From positions 180,130-244,129 of the forward strand of contig AFXB01000004.1 of the NCBI GenBank assembly GCA_000238815.2: a stretch of DNA of 64,000 nucleotides. Direction: 5' to 3'. The stretch is from SAR116 cluster alpha proteobacterium HIMB100. GTDB lineage: Bacteria > Pseudomonadota > Alphaproteobacteria > Puniceispirillales > Puniceispirillaceae. The notes under the pieces were generated by a model. It did not search any database. It worked only from the letters and a program-made list of their open reading frames with translations, and was not told where the DNA came from. Below are positions 27,238 through 36,285 of this stretch, one piece after another; positions within the stretch are counted from its first letter, which is position 1; each line of letters begins with the position of its first letter. The position numbers and the translations under genes were made by a program.

Positions 27238-28071
27238 CTACCTTTGCACATCTTCTACAGTTTGGCTCACGGATTGTTCAGGGGGCAGGGGGCGTCTGTG
27301 AAAACGCACTCCTTTTAAGAACAATTTAACAGCCTCATAATGAATGGACACTAAAGGCCGCATGGGGAAATGACCGGAAAGGATAATCGCCTTCAACAGC
27401 CTGGCGGTCGAGAGCGGCACAATTTCTCCGGTTAAGGTTGCTGTTAATAAGGTGGATTTGCCTTTGCAATATCGCACCATCAGCTTTAACGCTGTTTCGC
27501 TGCGCCTGATGGCTAACTGATAATAGCCGTCCACATCAAAAAAGGGCGAAACATGCATCATCTTATCCACCTTGTGTAACGGCACTGTTTCTGTCCCCGT
27601 TGATATGACGCTGGCATAGCTGTGGCTGTCACCAAAAGTGTTATGCACCTCATAAACGCGGAAACAATCCTTATTGTCGTGGTCAAGGCATCTGTAGATG
27701 GTGATCGGATTGAACGCCATTCCTAAAATCCGCGGGAAGGCGAGCATTTCAATTTTTTTAATCTTCTGCGGGTCGAAATGTTCCTGTGCCAAAGACCGTA
27801 TATAAGCAGAAAGGTTGACCAAGGGGCCGTTCTTTGTGCGTTTGGATTTGCGATTGGGGCCAAAATCAGCCTCATGAAACGAGATCAGATTAAATCTATT
27901 TACCGAGAAGAGCCAAGATGTCCGGTTGGCCTCATCAAGGCGGTCTAAATCTAACAACACAGAAAACCCTGGTTTTTTCAATTCATGCGCAGGGGTTCCA
28001 TGACGGTTATGGATGATTTCAGATAGAACGAGATGACAGGGTTCTGTGGTCTCAGGTGTGTCTGTTGTCAT
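27238..28071 (-). CDS. DUF1365 family protein
   Basis: A 277-residue DUF1365 protein. Typical landmarks are NRFNLISFHEADFG, MLAFPRILGMAFNPITIYRCLD, YEVHNTFGDSHSY, and KMMHVSPFFDVDGYYQLAIRR. The biochemical role of the family is not established, but it almost always sits between an FAD-dependent oxidoreductase and a CFA-type methyltransferase, as here (26 bases after the first and 4 before the second). A part in the same fatty-acyl modification is the natural inference. Confidence 0.92.
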   Translation of the reverse strand: MTTDTPETTEPCHLVLSEIIHNRHGTPAHELKKPGFSVLLDLDRLDEANRTSWLFSVNRFNLISFHEADFGPNRKSKRTKNGPLVNLSAYIRSLAQEHFDPQKIKKIEMLAFPRILGMAFNPITIYRCLDHDNKDCFRVYEVHNTFGDSHSYASVISTGTETVPLHKVDKMMHVSPFFDVDGYYQLAIRRSETALKLMVRYCKGKSTLLTATLTGEIVPLSTARLLKAIILSGHFPMRPLVSIHYEAVKLFLKGVRFHRRPLPPEQSVSQTVEDVQR

Positions 28072-28097
28072 GATCTAGCCGGTTCATGGGGTTGGTG

Positions 28098-29408
28098 TCA
28101 TCCTGTGGCGTCTGGCTGGGGTACATCCAACCCAGACGGAGCGGGTGTGTAAGGTTGTGTCGGGCTTGCCCAAGGGATATTCATCTTCATCGTTTTGGCG
28201 ACAGCAACAGCAGATTTCAGCCCATCTTCATGAAATCCGTTTGCTGTCCAAGCACCACACCAATAAATATGGTTCTGGCCTTGTATTTCGGCCAATTCAG
28301 CCTGAGCGCGCAAAGCAGGCTTATCAAAAATAGGATGCTGGTAGGTCAGTTCCGCATGTATCAGCCCGTCACGAGGCTGATCAGTCGGGTTTAGAGTCGT
28401 GAACAGCGGATACGACATATCAATATGCTGAAGTCTGTTCATCCAATAGGTGGTGCATAGGTTCGCCTGATCATCAGATAAGTAATTCCATGCCGCCCAT
28501 GCACGTCTGCGTTTTGGCATTAGGCGCGGATCAGAATGAAGAATGACATCATTTTTTGAAAAACGGAAGGCACTGAGGATGGCGGCTTCCTGTTCGTTTG
28601 CATCAGCCATAAGCTTCAGGCTTTCATCTGCATGTGCGGCCATAATCAGCTTGTCATACCAAACATCACCCTGGCCTTCGATATTTAAGATCACACCGCC
28701 AGCATCACGCCTGACGCTATTTACTTTTACGTTTGTTTCGATCCTGTCTTTCAGCCGAGACACAAGCTTAGACACATATTGGCGTGACCCACCCTTAACT
28801 GTACGCCAGACCGGGCGTGCCCCGAATTCCAGTAATTTGTGATTTTCCATAAACTGGATGAACGCACGCACCGGATAATCAAGCATGGCTTTTGCTGAAC
28901 ACGACCAGATAGCAGCGCCCATTGGCAAGAGGTGATCGTCCACAAATGCGTCAGGCAAACGACATCTCTCAATGAATTGGCCCAGTGTCTCAGTTTCTGG
29001 TCCGGCCTGACTTTCAGCGACAGCCGTGCGGTAAAATGTGACCAGACCGCTTAACATTTGCCAATACCGCATCCGCAGTAAATTTGTGGGTTGTGCCAGC
29101 AGACCACCAAGCGAGCCTTCATATTCAAAGGTTCCGTTTTCCAGCGAAACAGAAAATGACATGTCTGTAGCCAAGGTTTCGACACCAAGGTGGTCAAACA
29201 TTCCGACAAGATTGGGATAGTTATGCGCATTATAAACAATGAAGCCGGTATCCACAGGCACAGTTTGGTCAGCAAAGATGGCATCAACTGTATTGGAATG
29301 TCCGCCAATACGGTCTGATACTTCATACAAAGTCACTTGATGTGAAAAATGACTGAGGTAAGCAGCGCCTAAACCAGATATGCCAGATCCCAGTACGGCA
29401 ATACGCAT
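28098..29408 (-). CDS. FAD-dependent oxidoreductase (amine-oxidase/desaturase-like)
   Basis: A 436-residue flavoprotein with the N-terminal Rossmann motif AVLGSGISGLGAAYLS and DRIGGHSNTVD, which bind FAD, and the C-terminal HIYWCGAWTANGFHEDGLKSA. It belongs to the NAD(P)-binding Rossmann/flavin amine oxidase group of phytoene-desaturase-like proteins. In furan-fatty-acid producers a related flavoprotein desaturates the methylated acyl chain; whether this one does so is inference. It is the first gene of the operon FAD-DUF1365-CFA-DUF3833, starting at ATG 29408 after GGGGGA. Confidence 0.88.
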   Translation of the reverse strand: MRIAVLGSGISGLGAAYLSHFSHQVTLYEVSDRIGGHSNTVDAIFADQTVPVDTGFIVYNAHNYPNLVGMFDHLGVETLATDMSFSVSLENGTFEYEGSLGGLLAQPTNLLRMRYWQMLSGLVTFYRTAVAESQAGPETETLGQFIERCRLPDAFVDDHLLPMGAAIWSCSAKAMLDYPVRAFIQFMENHKLLEFGARPVWRTVKGGSRQYVSKLVSRLKDRIETNVKVNSVRRDAGGVILNIEGQGDVWYDKLIMAAHADESLKLMADANEQEAAILSAFRFSKNDVILHSDPRLMPKRRRAWAAWNYLSDDQANLCTTYWMNRLQHIDMSYPLFTTLNPTDQPRDGLIHAELTYQHPIFDKPALRAQAELAEIQGQNHIYWCGAWTANGFHEDGLKSAVAVAKTMKMNIPWASPTQPYTPAPSGLDVPQPDATG

Positions 29409-29502
29409 GAAAGAAGTCCCCCGAAAAATGGCGCCTTAGCCTGAGCCTTATTGTGTTTTAAGCTTTCTACGATGTGAAACATTAATATGATTAACGGAAA
29501 AT

Positions 29503-30225
29503 TCAGAATCTGACAAAAAATGATTTTGTCACTGGTAAATGATAAATATTTTCAGCATGGCAGAGATATGCAGATTGTGGCTTTTTCAGAATAGATTGGA
29601 TCGCCTCATCTAAGATATTTAGTCCACCGGTGAAGGTGCCAAAAGCTGGCAAAATCAACCGGTTACCATCATGTATAAAACAAGGGGCAGAAATACGCCT
29701 GAGCTTGAGATTGACTCTGGCCTTAGGGTGATAATGGCCAATGATCTGTCCCGTTTTGTTTGGAGTGGTGCCGGTCATCTGATGAAAAAAATGCAGGCCA
29801 TTCAGGAAATGTTCCGGGACGGCATAGCCGGGCAGAAATACCGGTAAATTTGGATCATGGTTACCCTCAATCCAAATGAATTCACGATTTTTGGCCAGTT
29901 CATCGAGTGCCTCGCGATAGACTGGTGGCAGGGTGCGAGCAACATCAGTATTATGGAAACTGTCCCCGAGAAAAATACAGGTCTGAGGGTCTGTTCGGTG
30001 GATTGTTTTTTCTAGTTTGGCTAATGTTGTGTCAGTGTCATATCTTGGCAAAGGCGCGCCGGCAGATTGGGCATATCCCTTCTCAAAGTGAAGATCAGAG
30101 ACAACCAATGTTCTGAAGCTGGGCAGATATAATGCGCCGTCACTGTGAAGCTCGCAAAGCTCACCACAAAAGGTCACAGAAAGACTACTTTGTTTTTTTC
30201 GCTGGTCGGTAGACATTCTAGTCAC
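29503..30225 (-). CDS. pdeM: Ligase-associated DNA damage response endonuclease PdeM
   Basis: A 240-residue calcineurin-like metallophosphoesterase. The metal-binding motifs are all visible: VVSDLHFEKG, CIFLGDSFH, IEGNHDPNL and IIGHYHPKA. PdeM-type proteins belong to a four-part damage-response module with an Lhr-type helicase, an MBL exonuclease and an ATP-dependent ligase, all present here. The start overlaps the helicase stop (GTGA at 30222-30225); ATG 30216 is an alternative, and neither has a good ribosome-binding site, which fits translational coupling. Confidence 0.9.
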   Translation of the reverse strand: MTRMSTDQRKKQSSLSVTFCGELCELHSDGALYLPSFRTLVVSDLHFEKGYAQSAGAPLPRYDTDTTLAKLEKTIHRTDPQTCIFLGDSFHNTDVARTLPPVYREALDELAKNREFIWIEGNHDPNLPVFLPGYAVPEHFLNGLHFFHQMTGTTPNKTGQIIGHYHPKARVNLKLRRISAPCFIHDGNRLILPAFGTFTGGLNILDEAIQSILKKPQSAYLCHAENIYHLPVTKSFFVRF

Positions 30226-32651
30226 AGAAATAATTTTTGGGGCGTATTGTGAAAAGCTTCACTGATCAGCTCATCTTCTAATTCACTTAAGAGTTCATCA
30301 ACCGCTGAAGCAGTAACAGATTCACGGCCAACTTCAAGTAGCAATGGCACTGATAAAGGAGACACACGCGTGAGTGAGCGATGTGTGATATGGCCAGCAT
30401 AATCGGCCAGTAAATCAGACAAACGCTTTATATCTGTCATACCTCTTGCTGCGTCTGCACGGGTGGCCTCTAGCAGCAGGTGATCAGGTTGATGCTGGCG
30501 GAGCACATCATAAATTAAGTCAGAATTAATTGTGACCTGCTTGCCTGTTTTTTCAGCCCCGGGGCTGTTTTTATCGATCAGGCCAGAGATGATGGCCACT
30601 TGACGGAAGCTGCGCTTCAACATGGATGAATCCGCCATCCATTCTTCAAGATCATCACCTAATATATCTGTTGTGAACAGGTTGTCCGGGGTGGTCACCG
30701 GATGTTTGGACCAGATAGCTATAGCGTAATCGGTAGCCACAAATCCCAGTGGCCCAAGTCCCTGACGCTCCATTCTGCGGGTCAGCAACATACCCAGCGT
30801 TTGATGTGCATTACGTCCGGCAAAACAATAGGCGACCATGTAGTGTTTGCCCGCTCTGGGAAAAGTTTCTACCAGCAGCCTGTCTTCAGCGGGCAAGTCG
30901 GACACCCATTTCTGGATAGACAGCCATTCTTGCACCATGGGGGGCAAAAACCGATGAATGTCTGTGTCATTCAGTAATTGTCTTACGCGCTGAGCCAAAC
31001 CCGGGGAAAGCGGCAGGCGACCTCCTGCATAGGCCGGAATCTTCGGCTCTCCGGTGCGCCCCGGGCGGGCCAAGGCTTGGTTGGCTTTCATGCCAGCAAA
31101 TTCCAAGACACGGCCTGCAAAAATAAAAGTGTCCCCAGCGCTTAATCCTTGGACAAAATAATCCTCTATTTCGCCTAACACTGGCCCACCTTTCAGCCTG
31201 ACTTTGATGGTGTCAGTTTCCACAATCGTGCCAACATTCATTTTCCATCTGGTTGCCACGCGTCGAGACGTCAGCCGCCATAATCCGTCAACACCCTGAA
31301 CAATGCGCTGAAACTGGCTGTAATGCCCTAGTGCATACCCGCCAGTCGCAACGAAATCTAGGGCGCGATCAAAACTCTCACGGCTGAGGCGGCGATAATG
31401 CGCTGCGCTGCGAACCTGTTCAAATAAACCGTCCGCATCAAATGGTCCGGCAACAGCACGCCCGACAATATGCTGGGCCAGAACATCAAGGCCGCCGTCA
31501 TGCTCGGGCAGGTGGTCCAGGATACTCTCTTCAACATTGATTTTGGCGGCAAGAGATTCGAGCACTTCAAATCTGTTCGCAGGAACAATCAAAGCGCGGC
31601 TCGGCGCATCCAACCTGTGCCCGGCACGACCGATCCTTTGTATTAATCTGGATGTACCCTTTGGGGCGCCAACCTGGATCACGAGCTCTATATCTGCCCA
31701 GTCAATGCCCAGGTCAAGAGAGGAGGTGGCCACAACAGCATCTAACTCTCCCCTGGCCATTGCGGCTTCTGTCTTGCGGCGCAGACCGACTTCAAGCGAG
31801 CCGTGATGCAAACCAATTTTCAAAGTCAGGTCATTATGCACCCATAAGGCTTGAAACAGCATTTCTGCTTGTGCCCGTGTATTAACAAACACAAGGCAAG
31901 GGCGATGTTTAGTAATAAGGGTGTAAATATCCTTTGCAGCATAGAGGCCGCCATGTCCGGACCAGGGCAGCTGTTCTGCTTCAGTGTCCAGAATTGACAG
32001 CTCTATCGTTTTCGTCAGATCTGGCTTCAGAACAGCTACACGCTTCTGGTCTGCGTCCAGCCAAGGTGTAAATCTGTCAGGATTAGCCACTGTTGCCGAC
32101 AGGCCAATTGAACGGCTATGCGGGGCCAGTTTGCGCAAAGCTGCCAAAGATAAGGACAGCAAATCACCGCGCTTCGTTCCCGCTAAAGCGTGAATTTCGT
32201 CAATGATAATCAGTCTTACAGAGCCAAACAACCTGTCTGCATCTGGCCAGCTCAGCATGAGTTCAAGCGATTCCGGTGTTGTCATTAACATATTTGGTGG
32301 GGAGACTCGTTGCCGGTTTCGTTTTGTTTGCGGCGTGTCGCCGGTGCGGGTTTCTATCGTAATGGGTAAGCCCATTTCAGAAATGGGTGCTTCCAAATTG
32401 CGGGCAATATCAACAGCCAGTGCTTTAATCGGGGAGAGATATAGGGTGTGCAGCCCCTGATGAGGTGTTTCAGTCAGGTCGATCAGACTGGGCAGGAACC
32501 CGGATAGGGTCTTTCCTGCTCCTGTCGGGGCGATCAGAAGAATGGACTTGCCCTCTTCGATTTTTTCGATCATCTGCAACTGGTGTGGGTAGGCAGTCCA
32601 GCCTTTTGCATAAAACCAGTTTGAAAATTTGGCAGGCAGACTCGATGACAT
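30222..32651 (-). CDS. Ligase-associated DNA damage response DEXH-box helicase (Lhr-core type)
   Basis: An 809-residue superfamily 2 helicase. It has Walker A APTGAGKTLSG (about residues 40-50), LYLSPIKALAVD, motif II LIIIDEIHALAGTKRGD, SATV, and motif VI QRIGRAGHR. The ~800-residue size corresponds to the Lhr-core (helicase, winged-helix and Lhr-specific domains) and not the ~1,500-residue full Lhr. It starts at ATG 32651, after AAGG, and is the first gene of a two-gene unit with pdeM. Its promoter region carries the GTAAACAT repeats. Confidence 0.93.
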   Translation of the reverse strand: MSSSLPAKFSNWFYAKGWTAYPHQLQMIEKIEEGKSILLIAPTGAGKTLSGFLPSLIDLTETPHQGLHTLYLSPIKALAVDIARNLEAPISEMGLPITIETRTGDTPQTKRNRQRVSPPNMLMTTPESLELMLSWPDADRLFGSVRLIIIDEIHALAGTKRGDLLSLSLAALRKLAPHSRSIGLSATVANPDRFTPWLDADQKRVAVLKPDLTKTIELSILDTEAEQLPWSGHGGLYAAKDIYTLITKHRPCLVFVNTRAQAEMLFQALWVHNDLTLKIGLHHGSLEVGLRRKTEAAMARGELDAVVATSSLDLGIDWADIELVIQVGAPKGTSRLIQRIGRAGHRLDAPSRALIVPANRFEVLESLAAKINVEESILDHLPEHDGGLDVLAQHIVGRAVAGPFDADGLFEQVRSAAHYRRLSRESFDRALDFVATGGYALGHYSQFQRIVQGVDGLWRLTSRRVATRWKMNVGTIVETDTIKVRLKGGPVLGEIEDYFVQGLSAGDTFIFAGRVLEFAGMKANQALARPGRTGEPKIPAYAGGRLPLSPGLAQRVRQLLNDTDIHRFLPPMVQEWLSIQKWVSDLPAEDRLLVETFPRAGKHYMVAYCFAGRNAHQTLGMLLTRRMERQGLGPLGFVATDYAIAIWSKHPVTTPDNLFTTDILGDDLEEWMADSSMLKRSFRQVAIISGLIDKNSPGAEKTGKQVTINSDLIYDVLRQHQPDHLLLEATRADAARGMTDIKRLSDLLADYAGHITHRSLTRVSPLSVPLLLEVGRESVTASAVDELLSELEDELISEAFHNTPQKLFL

Positions 32652-32664
32652 TCACAGACCTTAA

Positions 32665-32786
32665 GTAAACATGCCGACAGGGTAAACATACACCGGACGG
32701 TTGATTTTACTTTTATTCACTTTATGTATCCATGCTAGATATGTAGGGGCTTTCCGCAACAAGGCAAATGGAGTTTTTGTAAACAT
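32665..32786. repeat. Three copies of GTAAACAT between the helicase and GST genes
   Basis: GTAAACAT occurs at 32665-32672, 32682-32689 and 32779-32786, all in the same direction. The first two are 17 bases apart start to start, in the divergent promoter region; the third overlaps the GST start codon. They could be half-sites for a shared regulator. Confidence 0.5.
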
Positions 32787-33468
32787 GATCGAACTTTATT
32801 ACTGGCCGACACCTAACGGTCATAAAATCTCTATCGCGCTTGAAGAAATGGGGCTGGCCTATACGGTTAAGCCTGTGAATATTGGCGCAGGTGACCAGTT
32901 TAAGCCTGAATTTTTGGCCTTTTCTCCGAATAACCGAATGCCGGCGATTATTGACCATGATGGCCCTGATGGTAAGAAAATCACCGTGTTTGAAACGGGC
33001 GCCATTTTGTTATATCTCGCTCAGAAAACCGGTCTTTTAATGCCAACGGCTGAGCGAGAGCGTGTTGCTGTATATGAGTGGCTGATGTGGCAGATGGGAG
33101 GCTTTGGGCCGATGCTGGGCCAGGCACATCATTTCAATTATTACGCGCCAGAAAAAATTGACTATGCAATGAACCGTTATTCTGCTGAAGCCAACAGATT
33201 ATATGGTGTTTTGGATAGGCGTTTGGCGCAAACAGAATATGTTGCTGGCGACAGCTACACAATTGCTGACATTGCGATTTTACCATGGACCCGGACCTAC
33301 CAGCGCCAGAACGTAACGATTGAAGACTATCCGCATGTCGCCGCTTGGCGCAAAAAACTGGGCCAACGTGAGGCGGTTGTTGCCGGAATGAAAGTTGGCG
33401 CAGAATGGCGAGAGGATCTTAAAAGCCTTAGCGCTGATGAATTTGCCAAACTCTTCGGCACGACATAA
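32785..33468 (+). CDS. Glutathione S-transferase (Nu class, YfcG-like)
   Basis: A 227-residue GST starting at ATG 32785. The N-terminal thioredoxin-like domain reads MIELYYWPTPNGHKISIALEE with the YfcG/YghU-type TPNGHK motif, then SPNNRMPAIIDHDGPDG and ETGAILLYLAQKTG for glutathione binding. The C-terminal helical domain includes YTIADIAILPWTRTYQRQ. Nu-class enzymes show disulfide-bond reductase activity. It separates the two halves of the ligase-associated damage module and faces away from the helicase. Confidence 0.9.
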   Translation: MIELYYWPTPNGHKISIALEEMGLAYTVKPVNIGAGDQFKPEFLAFSPNNRMPAIIDHDGPDGKKITVFETGAILLYLAQKTGLLMPTAERERVAVYEWLMWQMGGFGPMLGQAHHFNYYAPEKIDYAMNRYSAEANRLYGVLDRRLAQTEYVAGDSYTIADIAILPWTRTYQRQNVTIEDYPHVAAWRKKLGQREAVVAGMKVGAEWREDLKSLSADEFAKLFGTT

Positions 33469-33500
33469 AGACAGCCATCATGGCGTAAGCGAATAGAGCA

Positions 33501-34511
33501 ATGTTGAACTGGGTTAAAACAGAAGCCAGTGGGCTGTCCATCCTGCCTGCAAAAGCGATGATTGACCCTGTATCACCTCAACCACTTGCGTTGATCACTC
33601 ATGGTCATGCTGATCATGCGCGGGCTGGCCATGACCATGTGATTGCCACACCGCAGACGCTAGATATTATGTCTTCTAGATATGGGCAGAACTTTGCGAA
33701 ATCTGTAACACCTCTTGCTTATGGTGAAACAGTTCAACTGGGACAAACGCAGATATCAATGGCGCCTGCTGGCCATGTTTTGGGGAGTGCACAAGTGATT
33801 GTGGACCATCAGGGTCAGCGTCTTGTCGCCGCCGGTGATTACAAACGCGCAGCAGACCCGACCTGCCAGCCCTTTCAAATTGTGCCTTGTGATGTGTTTA
33901 TTACGGAAGCGACTTTCGCTTTGCCAGTATTTCGTCACCCACCACCAGAAGCCGAAATTGAAAAGCTTTTGCAAACAAAATATTTGTTTCCTGAACGTAC
34001 CGTTTTGGTCGGGGCCTATGCGCTGGGAAAGGCCCAGCGCATTATTGCGATGCTGCGTCAGGCTGGTTACAACCAGCCTATCTATATCCACGGTGCGCTG
34101 CAGAAATTGTGTGATTTATATGAACGTCACGGTATTGAATTGGGACCATTACGCCCCGCTTCAGCAGGTAAGGCCGGTCAGGCACAACCCGAATTAGCAG
34201 GCCAGATTGTGATTGCCCCACCATCTGCCTTTGGCTCCAAATGGGCTCAACGGCTTACAGACCCTTTATTTGCTTTTGCGTCTGGCTGGATGCAGGTCCG
34301 CCAAAGAGCAAAACAAAGAGGGGTAGAGCTGCCTATCATTCTGTCAGATCATGCTGATTGGCCTGATTTGTTGGCAACCTTGTCTGAGGTCAAACCGAAA
34401 GAGGTCTGGATCACACATGGGCGCGAGGATGCACTTCTTCATGCATGTGCTCAGCTTGGCATTACTGCCCGGGCTTTGTCGCTGATCGGTTATGAAGAGG
34501 CCTCAGAATGA
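33501..34511 (+). CDS. Ligase-associated DNA damage response exonuclease (metallo-beta-lactamase fold)
   Basis: A 336-residue MBL/beta-CASP-like nuclease. The metal-binding HxHxDH is clear in ITHGHADHARAGH near residue 34, with AGHVLGSAQV, AAGDYKRAADP and a later SDHADWPDL matching the SNM1-like nuclease pattern. Proteins of this family are encoded with, and presumably process ends for, the ATP-dependent ligase that follows. It overlaps the ligase by ATGA (34508-34511) and starts 32 bases after the GST stop. Confidence 0.92.
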   Translation: MLNWVKTEASGLSILPAKAMIDPVSPQPLALITHGHADHARAGHDHVIATPQTLDIMSSRYGQNFAKSVTPLAYGETVQLGQTQISMAPAGHVLGSAQVIVDHQGQRLVAAGDYKRAADPTCQPFQIVPCDVFITEATFALPVFRHPPPEAEIEKLLQTKYLFPERTVLVGAYALGKAQRIIAMLRQAGYNQPIYIHGALQKLCDLYERHGIELGPLRPASAGKAGQAQPELAGQIVIAPPSAFGSKWAQRLTDPLFAFASGWMQVRQRAKQRGVELPIILSDHADWPDLLATLSEVKPKEVWITHGREDALLHACAQLGITARALSLIGYEEASE

Positions 34512-36097
34512 ACGCCTTTGCCAGATTGCTTGATGCGCTGTTATTTTCGCCGCGGCGGAATGTAAAGCTTGCCCATCTGGTTGAATGGATGAGAACAACG
34601 CCTGACCCGGATCGAGGCTATGGTCTGGCGGCGCTGACGTCTGATTTATCCTTTCCTTCTGTCAAGGCAGGCGTAGTGCGCGAACTGGCCGGACAGGTCA
34701 CAGACCCAGACTTATTTGCTTTGTCTTATGATTTTGTTGGTGACCTTGCAGAAACAGTTGCCCTTCTTTGGCCTGATTGCAAAGACACGCAGCCGTCAGA
34801 GCAACCGTCTTTATCTCAGATTGTCACCACTCTTTCAGCGATCAAGCGTGACCAGGCAGCAGAACAATTAGCGGTCTGGATGAATGGTATGCAGGTCTCT
34901 GAACGCTGGGCAGTTCTGAAGCTGGCAACAGGGGGCATGCGGGTTGGTGTATCGGCTCGTCTGGTTCGGGTCGCGCTGGCGCAGGCTTACGACCGAGATG
35001 TTGGCGAAATAGAAGAAATTTGGCCTTTGCTTGAGCCGCCTTATACCGAGCTGTTTGACTGGTTGGATGGGCGCGCTGAAAAGCCAGATGCAGCAGGCCG
35101 GGCCGTGTTTCATCCTGTAATGCTTGCTTCGCCGATAGATGAAAAAACATTGGCCGCACTGCATCTGGCTGACTGGCAAATCGAATGGAAATGGGATGGA
35201 GCCCGTATTCAGCTTGTTTCTGCTCCTGAGGGGGTCAAGCTGTTTTCACGGTCTGGTGACGATATTTCATCAGCCTTTCCCGAACTGACCCGGCCGATGA
35301 ACTGGAAAGGGGTTCTTGATGGCGAAATTTTGGCTGGTCGACCTGATGCGATTGACAGTTTCAATGCGCTGCAGCAGCGCCTAAATCGGAAGACTGCCAG
35401 CCAGAAATTACAAGCAGATTCACCAGTATTTTTGCGGTTTTACGATATTCTTGCTGTGGGTGAGGAAGATTTACGCCATACAATTCTTGCCGACAGACGC
35501 TCTCGACTGGAGACAGAATATCAAAATATTGACCATGAGCTGTGTGACCTGTCTGCTCCGTTGAAGGTTTCTGATCAGGCAGAATTATCAGATTTTCGAG
35601 AAAATTGCCGACAGGGCGGATTGATTGAAGGCGTAATGATAAAGGCCAAGGACAGCCTGTATCGTGCGGGAAGAGAGAAAGGGCTCTGGTTTAAATGGAA
35701 ACGTGACCCGCTCTATGCTGATTTGGTCATTATGTATGCTCAGCGCGGTCATGGTAAACGATCTTCGTTTTATTCTGATTATACGTTAGGCGCGTGGATG
35801 GGACCATCAGATGATCTTGTTCTGGTACCTGTTTGCAAAGCTTATTCAGGATTCACGGACGCAGAATTATCAAAGCTGGATAAATTCGTACGAGAACATA
35901 CAACAAATAAATTCGGGCCCGTGCGTGAGGTTGAACAAAAAATTGTTGTTGAGGTCGCGTTTGATTCTCTGCATTTGTCTGGTCGGCATAAATCGGGAAT
36001 AGCGACACGGTTTCCACGATTTCATGCGATCCGCTGGGACAAGCTGGTAAATGAAGCTGACCATATAGACCAGTTGAAACAGCTAATTGACCTCTAG
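34508..36097 (+). CDS. ATP-dependent DNA ligase of the ligase-associated damage response
   Basis: A 529-residue ATP-dependent ligase. The N-terminal DNA-binding domain contains LKLATGGMRVGVSARLVRVAL. The catalytic lysine is K228 in EWKWDGARIQLV (motif I). Further nucleotidyltransferase motifs are FSRSGDD, VLDGEIL, EGVMIKAKDSLY and FKWKRDP (motif V). The C-terminal OB domain ends RFPRFHAIRWDK. It joins ATP-activated nicks in repair and is distinct from the essential NAD-dependent LigA, which is not in this window. It is coupled to the exonuclease by a 4-base overlap. Confidence 0.93.
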   Translation: MNAFARLLDALLFSPRRNVKLAHLVEWMRTTPDPDRGYGLAALTSDLSFPSVKAGVVRELAGQVTDPDLFALSYDFVGDLAETVALLWPDCKDTQPSEQPSLSQIVTTLSAIKRDQAAEQLAVWMNGMQVSERWAVLKLATGGMRVGVSARLVRVALAQAYDRDVGEIEEIWPLLEPPYTELFDWLDGRAEKPDAAGRAVFHPVMLASPIDEKTLAALHLADWQIEWKWDGARIQLVSAPEGVKLFSRSGDDISSAFPELTRPMNWKGVLDGEILAGRPDAIDSFNALQQRLNRKTASQKLQADSPVFLRFYDILAVGEEDLRHTILADRRSRLETEYQNIDHELCDLSAPLKVSDQAELSDFRENCRQGGLIEGVMIKAKDSLYRAGREKGLWFKWKRDPLYADLVIMYAQRGHGKRSSFYSDYTLGAWMGPSDDLVLVPVCKAYSGFTDAELSKLDKFVREHTTNKFGPVREVEQKIVVEVAFDSLHLSGRHKSGIATRFPRFHAIRWDKLVNEADHIDQLKQLIDL

Positions 36098-36106
36098 CAG
36101 CCGTCA

Positions 36107-36271
36107 TTACGGTTTAAATTCACCACGACAGCGTTTTGAGCAGAACTTGACTGAATCCCAGTCACGTTCCCATTTTTTTCGCCAGGAAAAAGGACGCTTA
36201 CAGGTTAGGCAGATTTTTTCAGCCAGCTCCGATTTTTTAACCATGCGGCCTTTTTTTTGTTTATCGGGCAT
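36107..36271 (-). CDS. DUF2256 small zinc-ribbon-like protein
   Basis: A 54-residue basic protein that I translated by hand on the minus strand from ATG 36271. It reads MPDKQKKGRMVKKSELAEKI followed by a CxxC pair (CLTC), the RPFSWRKKWERDWDSVKFC core and a closing SKRCRGE with further Cys. Four cysteines (two CxxC-like pairs) and the 'RPFxWRKKWxxDW' core define DUF2256. A zinc-bound nucleic-acid or protein contact is likely; function is unknown. It ends 9 bases from the stop of the convergent DNA ligase gene. Confidence 0.85.
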   Translation of the reverse strand: MPDKQKKGRMVKKSELAEKICLTCKRPFSWRKKWERDWDSVKFCSKRCRGEFKP

Positions 36272-36285
36272 TTAGAATATACCGG

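Noticed and set aside
32652..32784. SOS (LexA) box search before the damage-response helicase
   Set aside because: No GTTC-N7-GTTC or similar match is present; only the GTAAACAT repeats stand out.
36087..36275. 62-codon plus-strand frame after the DNA ligase
   Set aside because: It is the antisense of the DUF2256 gene, whose four cysteines and WRKKW core identify the minus strand as coding.
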